Both the position numbers and the translations under genes were made by a program. The notes under the pieces were generated by a model. It did not search any database. It was not told the origin of the DNA and saw only the letters and a list, made by a program, of their open reading frames with translations. This document shows positions 1-5,075 of a DNA stretch of 5,075 nucleotides, piece by piece (within the stretch, counting starts at the first letter, position 1; every line of letters starts with the position of its first letter). The DNA comes from Planctomycetaceae bacterium (lineage in GTDB: Bacteria; Planctomycetota; Planctomycetia; Pirellulales; Pirellulaceae), in assembly GCA_024642765.1 (NCBI GenBank), contig JAHEAM010000217.1:1-5075 (forward strand), given 5' to 3'.

Positions 1-83
1 GGAAACAATAGCTGTGCATGGGCGACTTCTCCGCCAATCGAAACAACTACTGTGACAATTAATGCAATCATAGTCTTGGACAT
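1..83 (-). CDS. 5' end of a secreted protein gene (partial, runs off the left edge)
   Basis: The minus strand reads an ATG at 83 followed by 27 open codons to the window edge. The peptide starts MSKTMIALIVTVVVSIGG and continues to a likely signal peptidase I site of the A-x-A type (AHA followed by Q, around residues 22-24). It has the layout of a Sec signal peptide: one lysine near the start, a hydrophobic core of about 12 residues, then a polar stretch with the cleavage motif. An AGGAG ribosome site (90-94) lies 6 nt before the ATG, which fixes the start. Only the export signal is visible, so the function of the mature protein cannot be named. The gene follows the phosphatase gene on the same strand, but 344 bp and a large palindrome separate them, so it is probably a separate transcription unit. 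Confidence 0.75.
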   Translation of the reverse strand, partial: MSKTMIALIVTVVVSIGGEVAHAQLLF

Positions 84-160
84 ACCGAACTCCTAGTGTT
101 TCCTCAATCGTGTTATCGAGTACTATCGGAAAGACCGACACCGGAAATCCTGAACTACAC

Positions 161-180
161 GATCGTCCGTTGGAACGATC
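161..180. repeat. Short inverted repeat (6-bp arms) upstream of the secreted-protein gene
   Basis: GATCGT (161-166) and ACGATC (175-180) are perfect reverse complements around an 8-base spacer. The repeat lies about 80 bp upstream of the start codon at 83, in the likely promoter or leader region. It could be a regulator site or a leader hairpin, but arms this short can occur by chance. Confidence 0.3.
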
Positions 181-334
181 AAAAGCGAGTAACTCTCCCT
201 ACCTTTCCCAAAAGGCAATGCCGTCATAATTTAACTTTGCCGACGACAGGATTTTCGCGACAATTGCCTATTCGCCTTAGTTATTTCAAAAAAGTCGGGA
301 ACAATCCTGCTATACGGCACCGCAATAAGGCATA

Positions 335-403
335 GAGCCTAACCCAAAAGGGGCCTGACCCTCTCTGCCATGCAAAGGGTTAGACCCCTTTTGGGTTAAG
401 CTC
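335..403. repeat. 69-bp near-perfect palindrome (REP-like hairpin)
   Basis: Arms 335-362 and 376-403 pair over 28 positions around a 13-base loop. The core TAACCCAAAAGGGG (340-353) matches CCCCTTTTGGGTTA (385-398) perfectly. On the plus strand there are 25 Watson-Crick pairs, one G-T and two C-A mismatches. In minus-strand RNA the two mismatches become G-U pairs and only one C-A remains, so the fold is slightly better on the strand of the adjacent phosphatase gene, whose stop codon is about 25 bp away. No U-tract follows in the minus direction, so it is not a classic intrinsic terminator. A repetitive extragenic palindrome or a 3'-end mRNA-protecting hairpin fits better. The TGACCC/GGGTTAGACCCC flavour resembles dispersed REP elements mobilised by RAYT transposases, but copy number cannot be seen here. 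Confidence 0.75.
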
Positions 404-408
404 ATTTA

Positions 409-446
409 TATTTTTTCCAAAACTCGTCTATTTTTTCCCAAACTCG
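409..446. repeat. Imperfect tandem repeat, 20-bp period, spanning the phosphatase stop codon
   Basis: TATTTTTTCCAAAACTCG (409-426) recurs 20 bases later as TATTTTTTCCCAAACTCG (429-446), differing at one of 18 positions. On the minus strand the right copy encodes the last residues of the phosphatase (EFGKK then TAG) and the left copy is its untranslated echo. This looks like a local slippage or duplication event. Confidence 0.6.
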
Positions 447-2323
447 ATCAAACGAGAATCATCACCTGCGAAAACTTCAACATTTTCGATCGTCATCGCA
501 TTTGGAATTTCGTGACCAAGTTTGATTGTGTAGGATCCTGGCAAATAGACACGCGGTTGAAAGCGATTTGATCGAGCACGCGTTGTGTAGACGATTTCAT
601 TAGTTGGTTCGTGAATGATTTGCACAACAGGAAAACCACCATCTACCGCGATAATGGTTGGCAACGAACCAACTGCTGTTCGCCCATCGTTATTGTCGGC
701 GTTGATAGTAATCGGCCAACCAGGATATTGTCCGACAACACCGTCGCCCACTTTTGAAAAGCGTGGCCAGCACTCAAACGTCACTGTGCCAGCCTTCTTA
801 TCAAACCGAGCCACGCCGAATCCATCGCCACGTCCAGACTCATCAGCGATCTTAGATGGATTGGCATAGGCCATCATTCGAATTCGATTACCGAAACCAT
901 CACGATAATTTCCTGTCCAGGGAAGAGGACTTCCTGCAACTGGGTTTTCACCGGCCTGTTGATCTTCGGGCAACCACCAACGTCCATAGATTGTGTTGAC
1001 AATGGCGGGAGAAGTGAAGGCATAAGGTCCGTCTTCATCAGCATCAATTCCATGCTTCACAACAACAGCCAGATGTTGATCGCCGCACAAATGCGTAGCC
1101 CACGCACGGCGCATTTCGCGAAGCGCTGCGTTGCGTCCTGCCTGTGGCCAACCATTGGAATCAAGGTCGGCAAGCAACCGATTGTTCTCATCGCCATGCA
1201 AATGGACGGCACCACAAAACGCTGTTTGTGAAAGTACACATTTCTGGGCCGCGTCCGTCCAGTCTTGGCCCCATAGATGCAGAAACTCAATTTGCCGTTC
1301 ACCTAACAATTCTAACGCGGGCAAATCGATCGATGCCGGATCATAGTTCTTGTTCGTAATATGATCGGGACGCGGCCCCTGTTTAGGAATTTTCCCTTCT
1401 GGCCCTGATTTGAATTTTCGGTCTTCGAGAATTGCAAAATCAATTCCGCCAACATTTAATCGAGTGAAGTAAACCGTGATTCCACGTTTAATTGGCGCTG
1501 GGTCAACGGGATCGGGCAAGTGCCATGTCTGACAGCGCTGAACCATGTTCACATATTCGGGCGGATAAAAATAACCGCCACTCGGTCCTTGCGGATTCGT
1601 AGCCTCAATCCCGTCTTCGCCCCAAATGTTGGCTTGGCCCACATCATGGTCGTCAGGAATTGTAACAACTGGGCGGTTGCCAATGATGTCGCGAAATTGC
1701 TTGCCCCATTCAAGCCAACCGTAAGTGTGCTCCGTGTGATGATACGACTGATCGCCCGCGAAAAACAAAAGGTCTGGATCCAGGGCCGTCAGATTTTCAA
1801 CGATCGACGCTCGTGACCCGGGAGTTCTCGACGAATTGCAAGAAAGATTGCCAACGACTATCACATTTTTTTCGGTAGGATCATGACGAATCAAGCCCTC
1901 GAAAATTGCCTCGTCACCATGGCGAACCCGATAACGCACATCCTTCGTTCGATCCCAAGGCTCAATTCGAAAATGGGCACTCCAGCCAAGTTCGATCACA
2001 TTTGTTGTTCCAACATCGCGGTATTTGCCATCCGCGTCTTGCATCTGCAAACGAACTTCTCGAGACTCGTCGGGTAGCAACGGATAGAGCTGGGCAGACA
2101 ACTTCAACGTGTTTCCTGAATGTGTGTACAGTGCAAACGCCACCACCTCGTTCCGCGGCACATTCAGGTTCTTGTCGGATCCATTTTTCCACCATTCGCC
2201 TGTCGACAACGACTCAAGTTTCGGAAACTTCTTTCCAAATCGCGTGTCAGAATTTTGCCCTCGCAACGCTGACTCTGAAACAAAAGCTAAGAACAAGACG
2301 CTGAATGCAATTCGCAAAAACAT
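428..2323 (-). CDS. Secreted PhoD-like metallophosphatase
   Basis: A 631-aa protein with a Sec-type signal peptide (residues 1 to about 22, hydrophobic core LRIAFSVLFLAFV). It lacks the twin-arginine motif used by Bacillus PhoD, so the mature enzyme probably leaves through Sec. An N-terminal beta-rich domain (about 35-148) precedes the calcineurin-like catalytic domain (about 152-520). Metal-site motifs are visible: GNLSCNSSR (158-166, cysteine 162 in the place of the PhoD metal-ligand cysteine), FFAGDQSYHH (187-196), IPDDHDVG (222-229), LSQT (364-367) and CGDQH (413-417). This order matches the alkaline phosphatase D family, which hydrolyses phosphate mono- and diesters outside the cytoplasm. 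The C-terminal part (about 550-631, VYLPGSYTIKLG) looks like a small beta-sandwich accessory domain. The start overlaps the stop of the upstream SelW-like gene by one base (TAATG) and has only a weak GGAAAAG site, which suggests translational coupling. The exact substrate is unknown, and nothing shows whether phosphate starvation controls it. Confidence 0.8.
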   Translation of the reverse strand: MFLRIAFSVLFLAFVSESALRGQNSDTRFGKKFPKLESLSTGEWWKNGSDKNLNVPRNEVVAFALYTHSGNTLKLSAQLYPLLPDESREVRLQMQDADGKYRDVGTTNVIELGWSAHFRIEPWDRTKDVRYRVRHGDEAIFEGLIRHDPTEKNVIVVGNLSCNSSRTPGSRASIVENLTALDPDLLFFAGDQSYHHTEHTYGWLEWGKQFRDIIGNRPVVTIPDDHDVGQANIWGEDGIEATNPQGPSGGYFYPPEYVNMVQRCQTWHLPDPVDPAPIKRGITVYFTRLNVGGIDFAILEDRKFKSGPEGKIPKQGPRPDHITNKNYDPASIDLPALELLGERQIEFLHLWGQDWTDAAQKCVLSQTAFCGAVHLHGDENNRLLADLDSNGWPQAGRNAALREMRRAWATHLCGDQHLAVVVKHGIDADEDGPYAFTSPAIVNTIYGRWWLPEDQQAGENPVAGSPLPWTGNYRDGFGNRIRMMAYANPSKIADESGRGDGFGVARFDKKAGTVTFECWPRFSKVGDGVVGQYPGWPITINADNNDGRTAVGSLPTIIAVDGGFPVVQIIHEPTNEIVYTTRARSNRFQPRVYLPGSYTIKLGHEIPNAMTIENVEVFAGDDSRLIEFGKK

Positions 2324-2562
2324 TATTTATCTTTTCCAATTTCTTCTTTAACGAGCACAGCGACTTCTTCATCTGTGGGAAATCTCCCCAGTTCCTTTTT
2401 CGAAGAAATCAACTTGCCGTCGAAATAGACTTCGTAAATACCGCCGGAAAGTTTCTCCAACTCCGAATCCAATCCAAAATTCTCCGACAAATGGCCAGCC
2501 AAACTGGTAGCCCGAGGCAAATAATTTCACATGCCGCAGTATTTGATTTTCACTCGCGTCAT
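2323..2562 (-). CDS. SelW/Rdx-family selenoprotein (CxxU, in-frame TGA read as Sec)
   Basis: Read with TGA (2527-2529) as selenocysteine, this frame gives a complete 79-aa protein beginning MTRVKIKYCGMUNYLPRA. It belongs to the SelW/SelT/SelH (Rdx) thioredoxin-like family: beta strand RVKIKYC, redox motif C9-G-M-U12, helix NYLPRATSLAGHL, then GGIYEVYFDGKLISSKK (40-56) and GRFP (59-62), the usual family landmarks. Length is normal for the family. These small cytosolic proteins are thought to act in thiol redox reactions; the partner here is unknown. The ATG has an AAAGGA ribosome site (2569-2574) at 6-nt spacing and an in-frame TAA two codons upstream, so no earlier start is possible. The gene overlaps the PhoD-like gene by one base and probably leads a two-gene operon. 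Conventional calling would give only a 65-codon fragment from a TTG at 2520, without the catalytic motif. The alternative is a nonsense-mutated CxxC pseudogene, less likely because the TGA falls exactly on the catalytic position and the rest of the frame is intact. Confidence 0.85.
2493..2512 (-). promoter_or_regulatory. Candidate bacterial SECIS hairpin
   Basis: In the minus-strand mRNA, GGCUACC pairs with GGCUGGCC: five pairs (one U-G), a bulged C, then two C-G pairs closing the loop AGUUU (2501-2505). The loop begins 22 nt after the UGA and carries a G at its second position. Both features agree with what is generally described for bacterial SECIS elements, which lie inside the coding region just after UGA and bind SelB. 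An alternative fold, CCAG with CUGG and loop UUUGG, is also possible. The stem is short, so this is a candidate found by eye and no folding energy was computed. Confidence 0.5.
2527..2529 (-). other. Selenocysteine codon (TGA) of the SelW-like gene
   Basis: Codon 12 of the SelW-like frame. It takes the place of the second cysteine in the C-x-x-C redox motif (Y-C-G-M-U-N-Y-L-P-R-A), the position used for selenocysteine in SelW proteins. TGA is one base from the cysteine codons TGC and TGT. Confidence 0.82.
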
Positions 2563-2738
2563 TCGTTATCCTTTTTAAATCCAAAAAAGCGGACTAGAAA
2601 CTCTCTCACCCACATTGTTAATGCAATTCCGCCCGGTCGCAAGATGCGGCGACTATCAATCCAGCAAAAGCGACGTGATAATATCAAATGAAAAACATGC
2701 GTTTCGAAACCACCGCGAATCGGATCAAGGATTTCTGA
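2563..2738. other. Divergent intergenic region between the SelW/PhoD and MoxR/DUF58 units
   Basis: These 176 bp must carry the promoters of both divergent units if each is transcribed on its own. I could not assign confident -35/-10 boxes. An 11-bp palindrome TGATAATATCA at 2676-2686 is AT-rich and could be an operator or overlap a -10 element (TAATAT), but this is weak. Confidence 0.4.
2569..2574 (-). promoter_or_regulatory. Ribosome binding site of the SelW-like gene
   Basis: AAAGGA on the minus strand, 6 nt before the ATG at 2562. It is the strongest such site near this gene. It supports starting translation ahead of the TGA and not at the TTG at 2520, which has no comparable site. Confidence 0.7.
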
Positions 2739-3692
2739 ATGAAGCAAGTGCAAGAGTTTGCCAAACGCGTCATCACCAATGTCGAGAAAGTCATCGTCGG
2801 TAAACGCCAGCAAGTCGTCTACTCACTCGTTAGTTGGCTGTGTGAGGGGCATATTCTGCTGGAAGACGTTCCAGGGGTTGCCAAGACCATGTTGGCACGT
2901 GCCTTGGCTGCTAGTATTGGTTGCAAATTCAAACGTGTTCAATGCACGCCCGACTTACTGCCCAGCGACGTAACCGGCTCATCAATCTTCAACCAAAAAA
3001 CTAGCGAATTCGAGTTTCGAGCTGGGCCGCTGTTCGCAAATCTTGTTCTGGCAGACGAAATCAATCGCACGACACCGAGAACACAAGCGGCGTTGCTTGA
3101 GGCCATGGCCGAAGGTCGGGTCACGATTGACGGCACAACGCATGACCTGGAGAAACCGTTTTTGGTCATGGCCACTCAAAATCCTGTCGACCACGAAGGG
3201 ACGTTTCCGTTACCAGAAGCGCAACTCGACCGTTTTCTGTTGAAATTCAGTTTGGGCTACCCAACGCTCGAGGAAGAATTGTCGATGCTCGATCGCATGC
3301 AACATGCACATCCATTGGATTCGATTTCAAGCGTCGTTTCGGGAAAAGATCTACTTACATGTCAAACTCTCGTACGGGACGTTCATATCGATTCCAAAAT
3401 CAAACAGTACATTTTGCAGCTCGTGCATCTCACTAGGCACCACGAACATCTGGCCTTGGGAGGCAGTCCGCGAGCTTCGATTGCATTGTTCCGCGCTTCG
3501 CAAGCCCTCGCTGCGATTCGCGGACGCACTTATGTATTGCCAGACGATGTGAAACTAGTCGCCGGACCGGTCTTGGGTCATCGCATGATCCTGAAACCAG
3601 AAAGTCGTTTACGACAGCTCACGTCCGATCGCGTCGTCCAAGAAATCTTGCAGTCACTGGCAGTTCCGGTTATTGAGGAATCGCGGACATGA
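2739..3692 (+). CDS. MoxR-family AAA+ ATPase
   Basis: A 317-aa protein of normal length for cytosolic MoxR ATPases, which act as chaperone-like machines that activate or assemble partner proteins, often together with DUF58 and VWA proteins. Motifs in order: KVIVGK (17-22) at the start of the core; Walker A EDVPGVAKT (42-50), with the G-x-A-K-T variant common in this family; the EFRAGPLFANLVLADEINR block with Walker B D106-E107; sensor 1 ATQNP (145-149); PLPEAQLDRF (157-166) with probable arginine finger R165; and sensor 2 GGSPRAS (241-247). The C-terminal lid domain (about 205-310) includes YVLPDDV. The start is firm: an AAGGA site (2727-2731) lies 7 nt before the ATG, and an in-frame TGA directly precedes it. 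The stop overlaps the DUF58 start by 4 bp, so the two are co-translated. The substrate of this complex cannot be told from sequence. Confidence 0.95.
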   Translation: MKQVQEFAKRVITNVEKVIVGKRQQVVYSLVSWLCEGHILLEDVPGVAKTMLARALAASIGCKFKRVQCTPDLLPSDVTGSSIFNQKTSEFEFRAGPLFANLVLADEINRTTPRTQAALLEAMAEGRVTIDGTTHDLEKPFLVMATQNPVDHEGTFPLPEAQLDRFLLKFSLGYPTLEEELSMLDRMQHAHPLDSISSVVSGKDLLTCQTLVRDVHIDSKIKQYILQLVHLTRHHEHLALGGSPRASIALFRASQALAAIRGRTYVLPDDVKLVAGPVLGHRMILKPESRLRQLTSDRVVQEILQSLAVPVIEESRT

Positions 3693-4999
3693 GATGGATC
3701 GTCGGCGTTGTGATGTTGCTGATCGTTGCCATCGCCTTGAACCTTACTATTTTGATTTATGCCATTGGTTTCGGCGTTGCACTTTGGTTTGCGAGTCGTC
3801 GGTTGACCGAACATTGGTCCCAATCGATTGTTGCCAGACGGACTTGTGATGTCTCGATGGGTCAAATTGGTGAAGCGATTGAAATTCAACTTGACATCAA
3901 ACATATCGGCAAGGTCGCGGCGACTTGGTTATTTTGCGAGGACTTGGTTCGGACCGGTCGCGACGGGCGGATCAAACCCGGCTTCACGACTACAGGTAAA
4001 CGAACGGATGTATTCTCGATGCAGCCGGGCGAATCAGCTACCTGGAAATATGAATTTATTCCGACGCGAAGAGGTTACTTTCAAATCGGTCCCTTCGTTT
4101 TGGAAACTGGCGATTTCTGGGGGATTCACCGGCGTTTCAAAGTCCTTTGCTCACCGGTTTACATCACGGTGCATCCAAAAACGAGTCCCGTGACCGGTTA
4201 CCATATCGAATCGCGACGTCCGATTGGCGAAGTCGTAATGACGCACCGCTTGTTCGAGGACCCCACGCGGATCTCGGGAATTCGCGAATACCAACATGGT
4301 GACGCGATGACACGAGTTCATTGGCGTGCGACGGCAAGAACGGGGAAATTACACAGCAAGGTTTTCGAGCCATCGTCGTTAGCCGGCGCAACGATCGTGC
4401 TTGATTTTCATGAGGACGCCTATGAGTCCCGTGACGAACCGGTTCGGAGCGAGCTGGCGATCACTGCCGCTGCAAGTATTGCCAACGCTCTATATTTACT
4501 GAACCAACAGTTTGGACTGCTTTCCAACGGGCGCGATGCCGTCGATAGAATTGCTGAAGAAGGCTTTGTCGGAGACTCACGAATCCGCGACACGTTACAG
4601 AACGCCAGCTCCATGAAGCAGCAATCCAATCGCTTGCGTCCAGTCCAACTCAAGACGAGTAAGCGATCCGATCGAATGTTACGGATGTTGGATACGCTGG
4701 CGCGTCTCGAAAAAACGGATGGTTTAAGTTTGCACAACATGCTGGCGAGTCATGCCAGCGAACTGCCTCGCGATGCATCGGTCATAGTGATCGTCGCGCA
4801 AATGACATTGGAACGAGCGCTGGGATTGGAGTTACTGCATCGTCAGGGCTTCGCGGTGACGGCGATCGTCAATGCCTACGACACCGAACACTATCAGAAC
4901 GCCGCCGCGATTTTGGCCAAACACGGAATACCCACTCGCCACCTTCGCGACGAAACCTCACTAGCCGAAATCTGCCATAGGCATCTGGTGACGAATTAA
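3689..4999 (+). CDS. DUF58 domain membrane protein, MoxR partner
   Basis: A 436-aa protein with hydrophobic N-terminal segments (about 4-35, probably two closely spaced membrane helices), then an extended beta-rich region (about 50-165) and the DUF58 signature GIREYQHGDAMTRVHWRAT (197-215) followed by ARTGKLHSKVFE. The part after the signature (about 234-430: ATIVLDFH at the start, ASVIVIVAQ at 363-371) has the alternating strand-helix pattern of a von Willebrand A-like fold, usual for the family, but with no clear MIDAS D-x-S-x-S motif. DUF58 proteins are nearly always encoded beside moxR, as here with an ATGA overlap. They are presumed targets or scaffolds of the ATPase in envelope-related processes. 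In many genomes a transglutaminase-like or VWA protein gene follows; the window ends 76 bp later, before any such gene can be seen. Confidence 0.93.
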   Translation: MRWIVGVVMLLIVAIALNLTILIYAIGFGVALWFASRRLTEHWSQSIVARRTCDVSMGQIGEAIEIQLDIKHIGKVAATWLFCEDLVRTGRDGRIKPGFTTTGKRTDVFSMQPGESATWKYEFIPTRRGYFQIGPFVLETGDFWGIHRRFKVLCSPVYITVHPKTSPVTGYHIESRRPIGEVVMTHRLFEDPTRISGIREYQHGDAMTRVHWRATARTGKLHSKVFEPSSLAGATIVLDFHEDAYESRDEPVRSELAITAAASIANALYLLNQQFGLLSNGRDAVDRIAEEGFVGDSRIRDTLQNASSMKQQSNRLRPVQLKTSKRSDRMLRMLDTLARLEKTDGLSLHNMLASHASELPRDASVIVIVAQMTLERALGLELLHRQGFAVTAIVNAYDTEHYQNAAAILAKHGIPTRHLRDETSLAEICHRHLVTN

Positions 5000-5075
5000 C
5001 ATAAAACGAAGAAACACAAAACGGGGACAGGTCGCAGATAGAAACATACAACGAAACCACGCCTTTGCTGGTTAC
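5000..5075. other. Non-coding tail after the DUF58 gene, with a possible partial REP-like element
   Basis: No start codon with a ribosome site and no terminator hairpin is visible. CGGGGACAGGTCGC (5022-5035) resembles the GGGGACAGGTC-type arms seen in dispersed bacterial REP palindromes, but the opposite arm would lie beyond the window. An imperfect direct repeat, CATAAAACGAA (5000-5010) and CATACAACGAA (5045-5055), flanks it with 10 of 11 matches. Confidence 0.3.

Larger units (their letters stand above)
84..427. other. Intergenic region between two minus-strand genes
   Basis: This 344-bp stretch holds no convincing gene. The open frame on the plus strand at 96-335 has no ribosome site, no recognisable motif and an unnatural composition, so I treat it as chance. 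The left part should contain the promoter and leader of the secreted-protein gene that starts at 83, but I could not pick a reliable -35/-10 pair. Visible structure consists of a small inverted repeat at 161-180, the large palindrome at 335-403, and one copy of a short tandem repeat that abuts the phosphatase stop codon. Confidence 0.6.

Noticed and set aside
96..335. 79-codon open frame on the plus strand in the intergenic region.
   Set aside because: No ribosome site, no recognisable domain, composition unlike the neighbouring genes, and its 3' end runs up to the palindrome. Probably chance.
335..403. Palindrome as a standard intrinsic terminator of the phosphatase gene.
   Set aside because: No U-run follows the hairpin in the minus direction. 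The T-rich stretch at 409-416 lies on the other side and would serve only plus-strand transcription, where no gene precedes it.
2323..2520. SelW-like gene starting at the TTG at 2520, giving a 65-aa protein without the TGA.
   Set aside because: It would remove the redox motif and first beta strand of the fold, has no good ribosome site, and leaves the matching family sequence and AAAGGA site upstream unexplained.
2369..2584. 71-codon minus-strand frame overlapping the SelW-like gene.
   Set aside because: It is out of frame with the SelW-like sequence and has no family match. The Sec-containing frame explains the region better.
2688..2738. A 16-codon frame (MKNMRFETTANRIKDF) ending in TGA directly before the moxR ATG and in the same frame, which could suggest a second Sec readthrough or a leader peptide.
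   Set aside because: Its ATG has no ribosome site, the residues match nothing in MoxR N-termini, and the moxR ATG has a good AAGGA site and gives a normal N-terminus. The TGA is most simply an untranslated upstream stop.
2559..2813. 84-codon minus-strand frame antisense to the moxR start.
   Set aside because: It overlaps the well-supported moxR N-terminus and the SelW-like ribosome site and has no recognisable motif.

Overview
The window looks like chromosomal DNA from a Planctomycetota-like bacterium, probably of the Pirellula/Rhodopirellula kind. This is inferred from the gene set (a MoxR ATPase with a DUF58 partner, secreted proteins with simple Sec signal peptides, a large secreted PhoD-like phosphatase), the roughly 50% GC content and the REP-like palindromic intergenic DNA. 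No rRNA or other phylogenetic marker is present, so the taxonomy is tentative.

Layout. Positions 1-83 (minus) hold the first 27 codons of a secreted protein that runs off the left edge. Positions 84-427 are intergenic and contain a 69-bp near-perfect palindrome (335-403) just downstream of the next minus-strand gene. Positions 428-2323 (minus) encode a 631-aa secreted PhoD-like metallophosphatase. Directly upstream of it, overlapping by one base (TAATG), lies a small gene at 2323-2562 (minus) that is open only if an in-frame TGA at 2527-2529 is read as selenocysteine. It then encodes a complete 79-aa SelW/Rdx-family protein with a C-x-x-U redox motif. A short intergenic region (2563-2738) separates this minus-strand pair from a divergent plus-strand pair: moxR-type AAA+ ATPase (2739-3692) and a DUF58 membrane protein (3689-4999), which overlap by 4 bp (ATGA). 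The last 76 bases are non-coding and may contain the start of a second REP-like element.

The main find is the SelW-like selenoprotein gene. A standard gene caller stops at the TGA and either misses it or reports a shortened 65-codon ORF from a TTG. Four things argue for true recoding. The TGA sits exactly where the second cysteine of the CxxC/CxxU motif belongs. Family-like sequence lies on both sides of it. An AAAGGA ribosome site and a bounded ATG start lie 11 codons before it. A plausible bacterial SECIS hairpin begins 14 nt after it. If correct, the organism must carry selA/selB/selC/selD elsewhere.

The two operons appear functionally separate: a redox selenoprotein translationally coupled to a secreted phosphatase on one side, and a MoxR/DUF58 chaperone-type module of the cell envelope on the other.
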